64,000 nucleotides of DNA. Source: Alphaproteobacteria bacterium. GTDB lineage: Bacteria; Pseudomonadota; Alphaproteobacteria; Sphingomonadales; JAKSBY01. The position numbers and the translations under genes were made by a program. The notes beneath the pieces were generated by a model, which was given only the letters and a program-made list of their open reading frames with translations, was not told the DNA's origin and ran no database searches. The DNA lies in contig JAJFIV010000001.1 of NCBI GenBank assembly GCA_021774625.1, positions 1 through 64,000 on the forward strand, in the 5' to 3' direction. Numbering within the stretch: position 1 is the first letter of the stretch; each line of letters starts with the position of its first letter. Of the stretch, positions 7,822 to 16,646 are shown one piece after another.

Positions 7822-8745
7822 TCAGCGTTTGCTGGCGAGCTGCGCTTCGCGGGCGGCGCGAAGCTTTTGGAAATCATCGCCGGCATGATAGCTGGAACGG
7901 GTCAGGGGTGACGCCGAGACCATGAGAAAGCCCTTGCCGCGGGCCATCTGCTCATAGGAGCGGAATTCGTCGGGCGTGACGTAGCGTTCCACTTTCGCAT
8001 GGCGCGGCGTGGGCTGGAGATACTGGCCGATGGTCAGGAAATCGATGCTGGCGGCCCGCATATCGTCCATCACCTCGTAAACCTCGCCCTTTTCTTCCCC
8101 CAAACCGACCATGATGCCGGATTTGGTGAAGATGGATGGATCGGCCTGTTTGACGCGGTCCAGAAGCTTCAGGGAATGATAATAACGGGCGCCGGGCCGG
8201 ATTGTGGGATAAAGCCTGGGCACGGTTTCCAGATTGTGATTGAAAACATCGGGCTTTGCTTCAATAACACATTCCAACGCATTGTCTTTATTGCGAAAGT
8301 CAGGTGTTAGAATTTCAATTGTCGTGCCCGGCGCGTGTTTGCGGAGCGCCTCAATAACACGCACAAACTGCTGCGCCCCGCCATCCTCCAGATCGTCCCG
8401 GTCCACCGATGTAATGACAATGTGCTCAAGCCCCAGTTCGCCGCAGGCTTCCGCCACATGCAGCGGTTCCTGAGGGTCGACCCTGCCCGGCATGCCGGTT
8501 TTGATATTGCAGAAGGCGCAGGCGCGGGTGCAGATATCGCCGAGGATCATTACGGTCGCATGCTTTTGCGTCCAGCATTCGCCGATATTGGGGCACGCCG
8601 CCTCTTCGCACACCGTATTCAGTTTCAACGAGCGCATGAGCTTGCGCGTTTCGGCAAAAGCCTTGCTTGTAGGCGCTTTTACGCGGATCCAGTCGGGTTT
8701 TCTGACCCGGGCTTCATTGTCGCGAATGGGTGTGACTTTGCTCAT
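7822..8745 (-). CDS. lipA: Lipoyl synthase
   Basis: Radical-SAM enzyme that inserts two sulfurs into octanoyl groups on lipoyl domains. It has 307 residues, with both iron-sulfur sites: the auxiliary cluster [12 protein letters not shown], and the radical-SAM CxxxCxxC in [13 protein letters not shown]. The auxiliary cluster's serine ligand is in the C-terminal RSSYHAGDD. Its products are needed by the lipoyl domains of PdhB and PdhC encoded 4-8 kb away. It is co-directional with ratA. The octanoyltransferase lipB is not in the window. Confidence 0.98.
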   Translation of the reverse strand: MSKVTPIRDNEARVRKPDWIRVKAPTSKAFAETRKLMRSLKLNTVCEEAACPNIGECWTQKHATVMILGDICTRACAFCNIKTGMPGRVDPQEPLHVAEACGELGLEHIVITSVDRDDLEDGGAQQFVRVIEALRKHAPGTTIEILTPDFRNKDNALECVIEAKPDVFNHNLETVPRLYPTIRPGARYYHSLKLLDRVKQADPSIFTKSGIMVGLGEEKGEVYEVMDDMRAASIDFLTIGQYLQPTPRHAKVERYVTPDEFRSYEQMARGKGFLMVSASPLTRSSYHAGDDFQKLRAAREAQLASKR

Positions 8746-8801
8746 AATCCGGTCCTTATGCTCTCCCGTGACATAAGACTTCAGGCCGCTTTCGTCCAGC
8801 C

Positions 8802-9896
8802 TTAACTTTTTTGCCGGACGGCGCTGAGCCAGCGGCCCAGCCGGCCAGTCGCAAACCAGATTGCCAGCGTCAGAATAATCGAGACATAACCGTCAATGGC
8901 ATAATGCCAGGCGAGATGGACCGAGCCGATCATGATCACCGCGGCATAAGCCGTCATGACGATGCCGAAGCGGCGATTGACCTGCCAGGCGCTGAGCGCC
9001 ATCAGGGTGGCGATGGACACATGCATGCTGGGCATGGCGGAAATGCCGCTGCCAAAATGCGTGCGCGAGGCAGAATAGGCATCCCACAGGATCTGCTGGG
9101 CATCCAGCGCCCAGACGCCCAGCATGGGATGCCAGCCTTCGAGAATGGTGTCTATTTCGTGCAGACGGTCCACCAGCGGCCCATAGGGACTGTTTCCGGC
9201 TACTGCCTCATAATAGACCGGACCTGCGGACGAGAGCGTGAACGCGAAAATGGAGCCGATCACAATCCAGCAAAACAGGAAGCCGATGAAATACTGCATC
9301 CTGGCCGGGCCGTGGTGAATTTTAATGGCCTGCCAGATGGTAAAGACCCACATAGCGATGAACCAGACATTATAAAGAAAGGTCAGGATCAGGGTCGCGA
9401 GGGGCGTTCCGAACAGGGCATGGGTGATTCTCCAGGGATCGACGCCAAAATGCAGCATCCGGTCGATTTCCGCAAACAGCGGATCGAACTGAAAGCCATT
9501 CAGGCTCGGCAGCATGCTCTTGAAGGATGTGAAAGCGGCGATAAAAAACGGCAGGACGATAAAGGGCAGCACAATATCCGCCAGATCCCAATTCGTGGGC
9601 GCATAGGCGCGGACATCATTGATCAGCCGCCGCAAGGGCCGCTTTTCCCGCTCGGCAAGGGCCAGTTGCAGCGTATAGGACAAAAGCACAAAAAACCCGG
9701 CGGTGGTAACGGTCGCAATCGCCGCCTGAGAATAGCCATAGAGCACAAAATGATGCGCAAGACCGCTTGCCGCCGAAATGGCATAGACAGTAGCCACATA
9801 AAGGCCAATTACCGTCAGAAAAAACCCGACAGGGCTCAGGGCCACGCCAGCAAAACGCCGCCCAGGATTGGACAAAACAACACTATGATCGGACAT
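8802..9896 (-). CDS. PAP2-superfamily membrane phosphatase/phosphotransferase
   Basis: Integral membrane protein of 364 residues with about six hydrophobic segments. It carries the C-terminal two-thirds of the PAP2 active site: [11 protein letters not shown] (motif 2, Ser and His) and [10 protein letters not shown] (motif 3, catalytic His and Asp). This arrangement, with a long N-terminal membrane part, resembles the Aur1/Ipt1-like inositolphosphotransferase (PAP2_3) group, enzymes acting on lipid phosphates or transferring phospho-head groups. The substrate cannot be told. It lies 56 nt upstream of lipA on the same strand, and may be transcribed alone. Confidence 0.8.
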   Translation of the reverse strand: MSDHSVVLSNPGRRFAGVALSPVGFFLTVIGLYVATVYAISAASGLAHHFVLYGYSQAAIATVTTAGFFVLLSYTLQLALAEREKRPLRRLINDVRAYAPTNWDLADIVLPFIVLPFFIAAFTSFKSMLPSLNGFQFDPLFAEIDRMLHFGVDPWRITHALFGTPLATLILTFLYNVWFIAMWVFTIWQAIKIHHGPARMQYFIGFLFCWIVIGSIFAFTLSSAGPVYYEAVAGNSPYGPLVDRLHEIDTILEGWHPMLGVWALDAQQILWDAYSASRTHFGSGISAMPSMHVSIATLMALSAWQVNRRFGIVMTAYAAVIMIGSVHLAWHYAIDGYVSIILTLAIWFATGRLGRWLSAVRQKS

Positions 9897-10027
9897 CGGA
9901 CCCCGTTCAAGTTATCCTGGAGTCTGAAATTAGATAAACCGGGTTTAAATTGGCTTAATGCGTGCACTGTCCTTGTTATATCCCCGTCAAGGGGGGTGAA
10001 AACGACTGAGGTTATTTGTTTTGTCTC

Positions 10028-10056
10028 TTGACTGTGCCGCTAAACGTACCATACAT
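10028..10056 (+). promoter_or_regulatory. Sigma-70-like promoter of higBA
   Basis: TTGACT (10028-10033), a 17-nt spacer, then ATACAT (10051-10056). The expected start point is at or next to the A of the higB ATG at 10063. This would give a leaderless mRNA and explains why no ribosome binding site is visible before higB. It is inferred from matches only. Confidence 0.5.
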
Positions 10057-10062
10057 TTGTTT

Positions 10063-10341
10063 ATGATACAGAGCTTTAAATGCAACGATACAAGAAAACT
10101 ATTCGAAACAGGTAAAAGCAAACGCTTTACGAATATAAAAGCAGTTGCAAAAAGAAAACTCGATTATCTGGATGCCGCAGAAGATATTATTGACCTTCGC
10201 ATTCCGCCTGGTAACAGGCTTGCAAAGCTATCCGGTGACCGGATGGGTCAATGGAGTATCAGAATAAATGATCAATGGCGTATTTGTTTTATTTGGGATG
10301 CCAATGACGCCTATGACGCCGAAATTGTGGATTACCACTAG
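10063..10341 (+). CDS. higB: HigB-type RelE-family toxin
   Basis: 92 residues from ATG 10063. HigB toxins are ribosome-dependent mRNA interferases. Family features are the opening MIQSFKCNDTRKLFETGKSKRF (first 20 or so residues), LAKLSGDRMGQWSIRINDQWRICFIW (central beta strands with Arg residues expected in the active site) and the ending AEIVDYH. It lies 11 nt upstream of higA in the usual toxin-first order. Its DNA is visibly more AT-rich than the lpdA and PAP2 genes on either side, which fits horizontal arrival. The frame extends upstream to 10021, but homology begins at 10063. Confidence 0.88.
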   Translation: MIQSFKCNDTRKLFETGKSKRFTNIKAVAKRKLDYLDAAEDIIDLRIPPGNRLAKLSGDRMGQWSIRINDQWRICFIWDANDAYDAEIVDYH

Positions 10342-10352
10342 GAGAAAACGAA

Positions 10353-10634
10353 ATGCGTATCAAAACTCACCCCGGCAAAATCTTGAAAGAGGAATTTATG
10401 CTCCCCCTCAAGCTTAGCGCCCGCACGCTCGCAAAACAGATCGACGTGCCGCATAATCGCATTTCCCAGATCATCAAGGAAGATCGGTCGATAACTGCCG
10501 ATACGGCCCACCGCCTCGCTGCCTATTTCGGCACGACCCCGCAACTCTGGATGAATTTGCAGCGTAATTATGACCTCTCGAAAGAACTGGCGGAACGTGA
10601 GCGGGAATATAAGGCAATCCCCTCACATGCCTGA
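10353..10634 (+). CDS. higA: HigA-type antitoxin, XRE DNA-binding
   Basis: 93 residues. HigA neutralises HigB and represses the operon. HPGKILKEEFMLPLKLSARTL starts the typical domain; the helix-turn-helix spans about 24-45 (LAKQIDVPHNRISQII), then ADTAHRLAAYFGTTPQLWMNLQ and a charged tail. AGGAG lies 8 nt before the ATG. It converges on lpdA: its stop at 10634 is 4 nt from the lpdA stop, so no room exists for separate terminators. Confidence 0.93.
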   Translation: MRIKTHPGKILKEEFMLPLKLSARTLAKQIDVPHNRISQIIKEDRSITADTAHRLAAYFGTTPQLWMNLQRNYDLSKELAEREREYKAIPSHA

Positions 10635-10638
10635 TCCT

Positions 10639-12042
10639 TCAAAAATGAACCACCCGGCCATAGGCGTCGAGAACGCTTTCATGCATCATTTCGGAGAGCG
10701 TCGGGTGGGGGAAGACGGTGGCCATCAGTTCGGCTTCCGTGGTCTCAAGGGTACGGGCGATAACATAGCCCTGGATCAGTTCAGTGACTTCGGCGCCAAT
10801 CATATGCGCGCCCAGTAATTCACCGGTTTTCTTGTCGAAAATGGTCTTGATCAGGCCTTCCGCCTCGCCGAGCGCAATGGCCTTACCATTTCCCATAAAG
10901 GGGAAACGGCCAATGCGAACGTCCCTGCCCGCTTCCTTTGCCGCCTGTTCGGTCATGCCGACGGAGGCAACCTGCGGGCGGCAATAGGTACAGCCGGGAA
11001 TATTGGATTTGTTGAGTGGATGAAGCCCCTTTTCGCCGGCGATCTTTTCAACCGCAATCACCCCTTCGTGGGACGCCTTGTGCGCCAGCCAGGGCGGACC
11101 GGTGAGATCACCAATCGCCCAGAGACCGTCCACGCCGGTGAAACCCCATTCATCAGTGATCACGTGTCCATGGTCAACCTTGACCCCGGCGGCTTCCAGC
11201 CCAAGATTTTCCACATTGCCGGCAATGCCGATGGCGAGGATCACCCGGTCAACGGTGAGTTTTTCGGTCTTGCCGTTCTTGCCCTTGATGCTGGCCGTTA
11301 CATTGTCCTTGCCCGCTTTCAGTTCTTCCACACTGGCGGAGGTGTGTATGGCAATGCCCTGTTTCTTGAAGGCCTTATCGGCAAAGACCGAGATTTCCAT
11401 ATCTTCAACAGGCAGAACACGGTCAAGCGTTTCCACTACGGTCACTTCCGCGCCCATATCCGCATAGAAGCTGGCAAATTCCATGCCGATAGCGCCGGAG
11501 CCGATCACCAGCAGGGATTTCGGCATTTTGTCCGGCGTCATGGCGTGCTTGTAGGTCCAGACCAGTTTGCCGTCCGCCTGCAGATTTGGCAGTTCCCGCG
11601 CCCGCGCCCCGGTGGCGAGAATGATATTTTTCGCGGTCACATCGGCAATCTTTTTACCGCTTTTCTCAACCGTGACTTTGCCCTTCCCCGCCAGCTTGCC
11701 GAAACCGTCAATCACATCGACCTTGTTCTTCTTCAGAAGGTGTTTGACGCCGCCATTCAACTGTCCGGCGATCTTGCGGCTGCGATCAACTATTTTCTTA
11801 AGATCAAATGATAAATCCTTGGCAGACAACCCATAATCATCAAGATTATGGAGATAATGATTGATCTCGGACGTGCGCAGCAGCGCCTTGGTCGGGATAC
11901 AGCCCCAGTTGAGGCAGATACCGCCCAGATGCTCGGCCTCGATCACCACGGTCTTGAGGTTCAACTGCGCCGCCCGGATTGCCGCCACATAGCCGCCGGG
12001 CCCGCCGCCAAGAATTGCCAGATCATAATTTTTAGTGGTCAT
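10639..12042 (-). CDS. lpdA: Dihydrolipoyl dehydrogenase (E3)
   Basis: Flavoprotein that reoxidises dihydrolipoyl groups of the 2-oxoacid dehydrogenase complexes, passing electrons to NAD. It has 467 residues. The FAD-binding GGGPGGYVAA is at the N-terminus, and the redox disulfide in GGICLNWGCIPTKAL is Cys43-Cys48. The NAD-binding GSGAIGMEFASFY is in the middle. The second FAD motif is AIGDLTGPPWLAHKA, and the dimer-interface HPTLSE holds the catalytic His. It is the last gene of the pyruvate dehydrogenase locus, after the cupin gene and a repeat. Confidence 0.98.
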   Translation of the reverse strand: MTTKNYDLAILGGGPGGYVAAIRAAQLNLKTVVIEAEHLGGICLNWGCIPTKALLRTSEINHYLHNLDDYGLSAKDLSFDLKKIVDRSRKIAGQLNGGVKHLLKKNKVDVIDGFGKLAGKGKVTVEKSGKKIADVTAKNIILATGARARELPNLQADGKLVWTYKHAMTPDKMPKSLLVIGSGAIGMEFASFYADMGAEVTVVETLDRVLPVEDMEISVFADKAFKKQGIAIHTSASVEELKAGKDNVTASIKGKNGKTEKLTVDRVILAIGIAGNVENLGLEAAGVKVDHGHVITDEWGFTGVDGLWAIGDLTGPPWLAHKASHEGVIAVEKIAGEKGLHPLNKSNIPGCTYCRPQVASVGMTEQAAKEAGRDVRIGRFPFMGNGKAIALGEAEGLIKTIFDKKTGELLGAHMIGAEVTELIQGYVIARTLETTEAELMATVFPHPTLSEMMHESVLDAYGRVVHF

Positions 12043-12060
12043 AAATTTATGCCTTAACTG

Positions 12061-12120
12061 TCATTCCCGCGAAAGCGGGAATCTGTCTAACATGGATCCC
12101 CGCCTGCGCGGGGATGACGG
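12061..12120. repeat. Paired-hairpin intergenic repeat
   Basis: Two hairpins back to back: ATTCCCGC-GAAA-GCGGGAAT (12063-12082) and ATCCCCGC-CTGC-GCGGGGAT (12096-12115), ending in GACGG. This is a widespread proteobacterial dispersed repeat type. It fills the gap between lpdA (start 12042) and the cupin stop (12128) and may act as a transcript boundary or mRNA stabiliser. Confidence 0.8.
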
Positions 12121-12127
12121 CAAGCGG

Positions 12128-12490
12128 CTAGATCCGCTCCAGATCGCTCACCGTGCGCTCATTCACTTCATCGCCGGTATTGGGCGTGCCTTTTTTCTCC
12201 AGCATCAGGATGTGACACTCGGCATCCGCTGACGGTTTATGCTCCACACCCTTCGGCACGATGATCATTTCACCGGCGTCCAGTTGCTCCACCCGGTCGC
12301 GAAAGGCCATGGTCAGGCGGCCGGTGACCACATAGAACAACTCGTCCGTATCATCATGCTTGTGCCAGATGAAATCGCCCTCAATCTTGGCGACACGGAT
12401 TTCATAATCCTCGAATTCCCCGATGATTTTCGGCTGCCAGTAGCCGGAAAACCGGCCGAGTTTTTCCGCAAGATTGATCTTGCTCATCAT
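12128..12490 (-). CDS. Small cupin-domain protein
   Basis: 120 residues, a single cupin barrel. The metal-binding set is WHKHDDTDELFYVVTG (His43, His45, Glu50) and PKGVEHKP (His84), matching cupin motifs 1 and 2. The substrate is unknown. It starts 4 nt after the pdhC stop, so it is almost certainly co-transcribed with the pyruvate dehydrogenase genes. Two consecutive ATG codons open the frame, and which is used cannot be told. Confidence 0.85.
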   Translation of the reverse strand: MMSKINLAEKLGRFSGYWQPKIIGEFEDYEIRVAKIEGDFIWHKHDDTDELFYVVTGRLTMAFRDRVEQLDAGEMIIVPKGVEHKPSADAECHILMLEKKGTPNTGDEVNERTVSDLERI

Positions 12491-12494
12491 CGCC

Positions 12495-13745
12495 TCACAG
12501 CAGCATCGTCACCGGCTCATCAATAAAGCCCTTGAAAGCCTTCAGAAAGGTCGCCCCCGCCGCGCCGTCAATGGCCCGGTGATCGCAGGACAACGTGCAG
12601 GTCATCACCGTTGCCGGGACCAGTTGACCGTCCTTCACCACCGGCCGCAGTTCCCCCGCACTCACCGCGAGAATCGCCGCCTGAGGGGGATTGATCACGG
12701 CGTCAAACTGCTTGATGCCGAACATGCCGAGATTGGAAATGGAAAACGTGCCGCCCTGATAATCTTCGGGGGCGAGTTTCCCCTCCTTGGCTTTCCCGGC
12801 CAGTTCCCGCATTTCGCGGGAAATCGTCAGCAGCCCCTTCTGATCCGCCCCGCGGATGATCGGCGTCACAAGACCGTCCTTGATGGCCACCGCCACGGAA
12901 ATATCTGCACGGCTGTAGCGGCGCATCACATCGCCGCCAAACTGGACATTGGCGTCCGGCACTTTCATAAGCGCCAGGGCCGATGCCCGGATGACAAAAT
13001 CATTGACCGAGATTTTATCGCCGTCCAGCCCGTCATTGATTTCCTTCCGCGCCGCCAGCAGCTTGTCGATTTCACAATCCACCGTCAGATAGTAATGCGG
13101 CACCGTCTGCTTCGATTCGGTCAGACGCTTCGCGATCACTTTCCGCATGTTGGAAAGCTTCACTTCTTCATAGGGCGCGTCGCCTTCAGCTGCCACGGAC
13201 GGGGCCTTTTGTGCTGAACCTGCTGACAGACGGGCCTCACTGCCCTCAATATCCGCCTTGACGATCCGCCCGTGAGGACCGGAGCCTTTTACGTCTGCGA
13301 GATCAACACCCTTATCCGCCGCCAGCCTGCGGGCGAGCGGAGAGGCAAATATCCGGTCCTTTCCATTGGCTTTTCCAGATTCCGGCCGCTGTTCTTTTTT
13401 AGGTGCGGCAGGCCCTTTGATCTCCTTCGCCTCTTCTTTCTTTCCCGCCTTTTTCGGTTCAGGTGCTTTTGCGGAAACGTCAGCGACGGCGTCGGCATCC
13501 TCGCCTTCCTCCAGCAGAACGGCGATCAGGGTACCGACCGGCACATTCTCGCTGCCCTCATCGACCAGCAGCTTGCCGACAATGCCGTCATCAATGCTTT
13601 CCACTTCCATGGTCGCCTTGTCGGTTTCGATCTCCGCCAGCACGTCGCCGGAGGAAATTTTGTCGCCTTCTTTCACCAGCCATTTGGATAACGTCCCCTC
13701 TTCCATGGTGGGCGACAGCGCCGGCATCTGAATTTCTATGGTCAT
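12495..13745 (-). CDS. pdhC: Pyruvate dehydrogenase E2, dihydrolipoamide acetyltransferase
   Basis: Core of the pyruvate dehydrogenase complex, transferring acetyl groups to CoA. It has 416 residues: one lipoyl domain (1-80, lipoyl Lys in [10 protein letters not shown]), an Ala/Lys/Glu-rich linker, an E1/E3-binding domain ([21 protein letters not shown], about residues 133-165) and the catalytic domain with the active-site [13 protein letters not shown] near the C-terminus. Unlike the common pdhA-pdhB-pdhC order, it is separated from pdhB by two unrelated genes and a palindromic repeat. Confidence 0.97.
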   Translation of the reverse strand: MTIEIQMPALSPTMEEGTLSKWLVKEGDKISSGDVLAEIETDKATMEVESIDDGIVGKLLVDEGSENVPVGTLIAVLLEEGEDADAVADVSAKAPEPKKAGKKEEAKEIKGPAAPKKEQRPESGKANGKDRIFASPLARRLAADKGVDLADVKGSGPHGRIVKADIEGSEARLSAGSAQKAPSVAAEGDAPYEEVKLSNMRKVIAKRLTESKQTVPHYYLTVDCEIDKLLAARKEINDGLDGDKISVNDFVIRASALALMKVPDANVQFGGDVMRRYSRADISVAVAIKDGLVTPIIRGADQKGLLTISREMRELAGKAKEGKLAPEDYQGGTFSISNLGMFGIKQFDAVINPPQAAILAVSAGELRPVVKDGQLVPATVMTCTLSCDHRAIDGAAGATFLKAFKGFIDEPVTMLL

Positions 13746-13874
13746 AATTTTTGATTATCCTTATCAGCCTTGCGACCAAACATAGGGAAAACCCGCCCAC
13801 GCGACAATTCTTTTGTTCCTGAACGGAAACAAAAGTTGGGTTTCGAGTACATCCCCTTTTGCCGAAAGCACTCC

Positions 13875-13972
13875 CGTTCATCCTGAGTGCCCGCGCGAAG
13901 CGATGGTGTATCGAAAGGAAGGGGGCGGCTCCGCTCTTCGATATTCTTTGCCGACACCTCAGGACGAACGCA
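13875..13972. repeat. Palindromic dispersed repeat, copy 1
   Basis: Left arm CGTTCATCCTGAGTG...GTATCGAAAGG (13875-13918) is mirrored by CTTCGATATTC...CTCAGGACGAACG (13935-13972). It belongs to the same family as the copies at 18221, 20266 and 33941 (shared ends CTTCGATAC and CGAACG). It sits between pdhC and the membrane protein gene. Confidence 0.75.
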
Positions 13973-14010
13973 GGACAAAGTCTGATTGATTCCCTGAAAA
14001 AGCGCGCTGC

Positions 14011-14472
14011 TCAGCTTTTCGCCGGTTTTTTCGGGGCGAGGACGATGGCGGCGCCGATGGCTGAGGTGGCGCCAAGGACAGCGCCGAGGATGGAAAATTC
14101 GGCCCGGAACCAGTCAAAGGAAAAGGCCGCAATAGCAAGCCCCGCCGTCAGGCCCAGCCCTGCAAGGTGATACCAGCGGATATGCCTAAGCCAGTCCGGC
14201 CGGTAAAAGAGCGGCGTTGCGATGATCGCGGCAATCGCAACAACAAAAATATAAATAGCGGGAATACCAATATAGAGCGCGCCGCCGACCGCCATGCCAT
14301 TCATCACCAGCCCGCCCCAATCGGTGAAATAGAGCGTGATCAAATGCGCCGCGACAAAAAGCCCGGTCATCATCAGTCCGAAGACAGGTCCGAATATCAC
14401 CGCCAGCACCAGCCGCGCCCGAATAGATTCCTGTTCCGTCAGCATGGCAGGAAGTATGCCATAAAACACCAA
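14011..14472 (-). CDS. Small multi-span membrane protein, unknown function
   Basis: 153 residues, mostly hydrophobic, with four probable membrane segments (LVLAVIFGPVFGLMMTGLFVAA, ALYIGIPAIYIFVVAIAAIIA, LAGLGLTAGLAIAAFSF and FSILGAVLGATSAIGAAIVL, each about 20 residues) and a basic tail APKKPAKS. I do not recognise a family. It may start at ATG 14445 (MLTEQESIRARL) rather than 14472, and neither has a clear ribosome site. It lies between the pdhC promoter-side repeat and the lectin-like gene, interrupting the usual pdh order. Confidence 0.6.
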   Translation of the reverse strand: MVFYGILPAMLTEQESIRARLVLAVIFGPVFGLMMTGLFVAAHLITLYFTDWGGLVMNGMAVGGALYIGIPAIYIFVVAIAAIIATPLFYRPDWLRHIRWYHLAGLGLTAGLAIAAFSFDWFRAEFSILGAVLGATSAIGAAIVLAPKKPAKS

Positions 14473-14486
14473 TTGAGCAAAACAAA

Positions 14487-14523
14487 CCCCCTCCCTTGAT
14501 GAGAGGGATAAAGGGAGGGAGAG
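14487..14523. repeat. Short CCCTCCC/GGGAGGG inverted repeat
   Basis: CCCCCTCCCTTGATGAGAGGGATAAAGGGAGGGAGAG (given by position): arms CCCTCCC and GGGAGGG flank a smaller TTGATGAGAGGG unit. It is similar in composition to repeats seen near many proteobacterial genes, and sits directly at the 3' end of the lectin-like gene, where it could act as a transcript end. Confidence 0.55.
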
Positions 14524-14528
14524 TTTGG

Positions 14529-15203
14529 CTATTCCCGGTTAATGGCGAAGCAATAGTAAAGCCCGTCACCGCCGGTGCCCTGCAAATCGGCCTGTCCGCA
14601 GCCGCGGGAACCGTGGGCGGAATTCCAGGAGGTAGGATCGGCGCCGCCGCCGGTGCGGTCATGATGGCCGACCTGCGCGCTGCCGTCGCCGGCGCTGCTG
14701 GTCCAGTTGCGGCAGGTTTTGTCTTCCCCTGAGGCAAAGGCCATGCCATTGGCGGCTGAACCGGTCATCACATCATGCCGGTTGGGTGTATCGCCGCGGC
14801 CGTTAATCACCTCGCCTTTTTCGCTGATCGAGTTTTCTTTCGAAAGCTTGTTATTGGCGCTGTGAAGATCATCAACGTCTTTTGCGACCATCACATGGTT
14901 GGCGTTATACCAGGGGCCGGAACCAATCCGGTCGCGGGCATTGACCGCCGCCTTCGCGCCGTCCGCCTGGGTGCTGAGATAGGCGCGCCAGGTGGTTTCT
15001 CCCGCCCCCGCCGCTTCCGCCAGCATCTGGCAATGAGCATCCGCGCCCGCCAGACCGCCGAGATCAGCGCCGTTACCCGGCCCGGCGCTGGTCATAAAGA
15101 AGCTCATGCTTCCGCCCTCATGGTGCGCGCCCTGGGCTGCAGGCAGTGCGAGGCCGCTCGTTGCAAGGGTGGTGAATGCGATGACTGTCAGTGCTTTTTT
15201 CAT
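14529..15203 (-). CDS. Secreted lectin-like protein
   Basis: 224 residues from ATG 15203, chosen because GGGAG lies 6 nt upstream and a signal peptide follows at once (MKKALTVIAFTTLATSGLA, cut near AQGA). The mature part has MSFFMTSAGPGNGADLGGL, GADAHCQMLAEAAGAG, TWRAYLSTQA, ARDRIGSGPWYN, DKTCRNWTSS and GLYYCFAINRE. This pattern (four spaced Cys, WRAYLST, NWTS) matches a family of secreted proteins annotated as lectins with a C-type-lectin/endostatin-like fold. Ligand unknown. It lies between pdhB and the small membrane gene, inside the PDH locus. Confidence 0.75.
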   Translation of the reverse strand: MKKALTVIAFTTLATSGLALPAAQGAHHEGGSMSFFMTSAGPGNGADLGGLAGADAHCQMLAEAAGAGETTWRAYLSTQADGAKAAVNARDRIGSGPWYNANHVMVAKDVDDLHSANNKLSKENSISEKGEVINGRGDTPNRHDVMTGSAANGMAFASGEDKTCRNWTSSAGDGSAQVGHHDRTGGGADPTSWNSAHGSRGCGQADLQGTGGDGLYYCFAINRE

Positions 15204-15269
15204 GATGCTCTCCCGGATATGACTGTTTTCCCGGTGACTTTGCATCAACACGCGATAAATTCAAAGGAA

Positions 15270-16646
15270 TTAATCCCGATAACTGACTTTCTTCACCGCT
15301 TCCACAATGCGGTCCGCCGACAGCAGCCACAGTTTTTCGAGATTGGCGGCATAGGGCGTGGGCGTATCGGCATCGGTGACGCGGAGAACGGGGGCATCGA
15401 GCCAGTCGAAAGCGTCTTCCATCAGGCGGGATGAGACTTCCGAGGCGATGGAGCATTGCGGCCAGTTTTCTTCCGCCACAACGCAGCGGTTGGTCTTTTT
15501 GACCGAAGCAATGACCGTTTCCATATCAAGCGGACGCAAGGACCGGAGATCGATGACTTCGGCCTCAATGCCCTCCCCCGCCAACATTTCCGCGGCCTTC
15601 AGCGATTCTCTCACGCCAATGGTATAGGAGACAATGGTGACATCCGAGCCTTCCCGCACGATGCGGGCCTTGCCAATTGGCAGCACATAATCGTCCATTT
15701 CCGGGACGTCCGAACTATCGCCATAGAGAATTTCATTTTCCAGAAAGACCACCGGATTGGGGTCACGGATAGCGGCTTTCAAAAGGCCCTTGGCATCTGC
15801 AGCAGAATAGGGTGCGATCACTTTCAGGCCCGGCACGGCCGCGTACCAGGCCGCATAATTCTGACTGTGCTGCGCGGCGACCCGGCTTGCTGCGCCGTTG
15901 GGTCCGCGGAATACAATGGGACAGGTGATCTGACCGCCGGACATATAGCGGGTTTTCGCCGCCGAATTGATGATATGATCAATCGCCTGCATGGCAAAAT
16001 TGAAAGTCATGAATTCGACAATGGGTTTCAGACCGGCAAAGGCCGCGCCCGCGCCAAGCCCGGTAAAGCCATGCTCGGTGATCGGCGTGTCGATCACCCG
16101 CCTGGCGCCGAATTCCTCTAACAGTCCCTGACTGACCTTATAGGCACCCTGATATTCGGCCACTTCCTCGCCGATCAGAAAGACGGTTTCATCGCGGCGC
16201 ATTTCTTCCGCCATGGCGTCGCGCAGGGCATCACGGACGGTTTGGGATTTCATTTCCGTTCCGTCAGGGATATCCGGATCGCCGGCCAGCGATGCAGCGG
16301 GCTTCTTTGCCTCGGGCCGGGCTTCGACAGGCTCAGCCCGAACGGCGGCGTCACCGGATTCTTTCGGGGGTGGTGCTTTAACGTCAATATCCGCTTCGCT
16401 CTCGCCTTCTTCAAGAAGAACAGCCACCAGTGTGTTGACGGCGACGCCTTCGGTCCCCTCCTCCACCAGTATTTTGCCCACCGTGCCATCATCGATGGAT
16501 TCCAGCTCCATGGTGGCTTTGTCGGTTTCGATTTCCGCCAGAATGTCGCCGGATGCGACCTTATCGCCTTCCTTGACCAGCCATTTGGACAAAGTGCCTT
16601 CTTCCATGGTCGGCGAGAGCGCGGGCATGAGAATTTCAATGGTCAC
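15270..16646 (-). CDS. pdhB: Pyruvate dehydrogenase E1 beta subunit with N-terminal lipoyl domain
   Basis: 458 residues. The lipoyl domain (1-80, Lys in [10 protein letters not shown]) is nearly identical to that of PdhC. A short linker follows, then the E1-beta transketolase domain from about 130 ([26 protein letters not shown]-like [49 protein letters not shown]). The lipoylated E1 beta is typical of alphaproteobacteria. The linker contains the oddity [10 protein letters not shown], encoded by a copy of the dispersed palindromic repeat (16319-16345). pdhA precedes with a 4-nt overlap. Confidence 0.97.
   Translation of the reverse strand: MTIEILMPALSPTMEEGTLSKWLVKEGDKVASGDILAEIETDKATMELESIDDGTVGKILVEEGTEGVAVNTLVAVLLEEGESEADIDVKAPPPKESGDAAVRAEPVEARPEAKKPAASLAGDPDIPDGTEMKSQTVRDALRDAMAEEMRRDETVFLIGEEVAEYQGAYKVSQGLLEEFGARRVIDTPITEHGFTGLGAGAAFAGLKPIVEFMTFNFAMQAIDHIINSAAKTRYMSGGQITCPIVFRGPNGAASRVAAQHSQNYAAWYAAVPGLKVIAPYSAADAKGLLKAAIRDPNPVVFLENEILYGDSSDVPEMDDYVLPIGKARIVREGSDVTIVSYTIGVRESLKAAEMLAGEGIEAEVIDLRSLRPLDMETVIASVKKTNRCVVAEENWPQCSIASEVSSRLMEDAFDWLDAPVLRVTDADTPTPYAANLEKLWLLSADRIVEAVKKVSYRD
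16319..16345. repeat. Dispersed repeat half-unit inside pdhB
   Basis: The 27 bases read GGGCTTCGACAGGCTCAGCC then CGAACGG, differing at one position from the reverse complement of 33979-34005. In pdhB they encode RAEPVEARP within the linker between lipoyl and E1-beta domains, so the insertion kept the frame. Confidence 0.8.

Noticed and set aside
8811-10031. 406-codon plus-strand frame opposite the PAP2 gene
   Set aside because: Antisense to a conserved membrane protein; composition is rich in Arg, His, Gln and Asp as expected from the reverse of hydrophobic codons.
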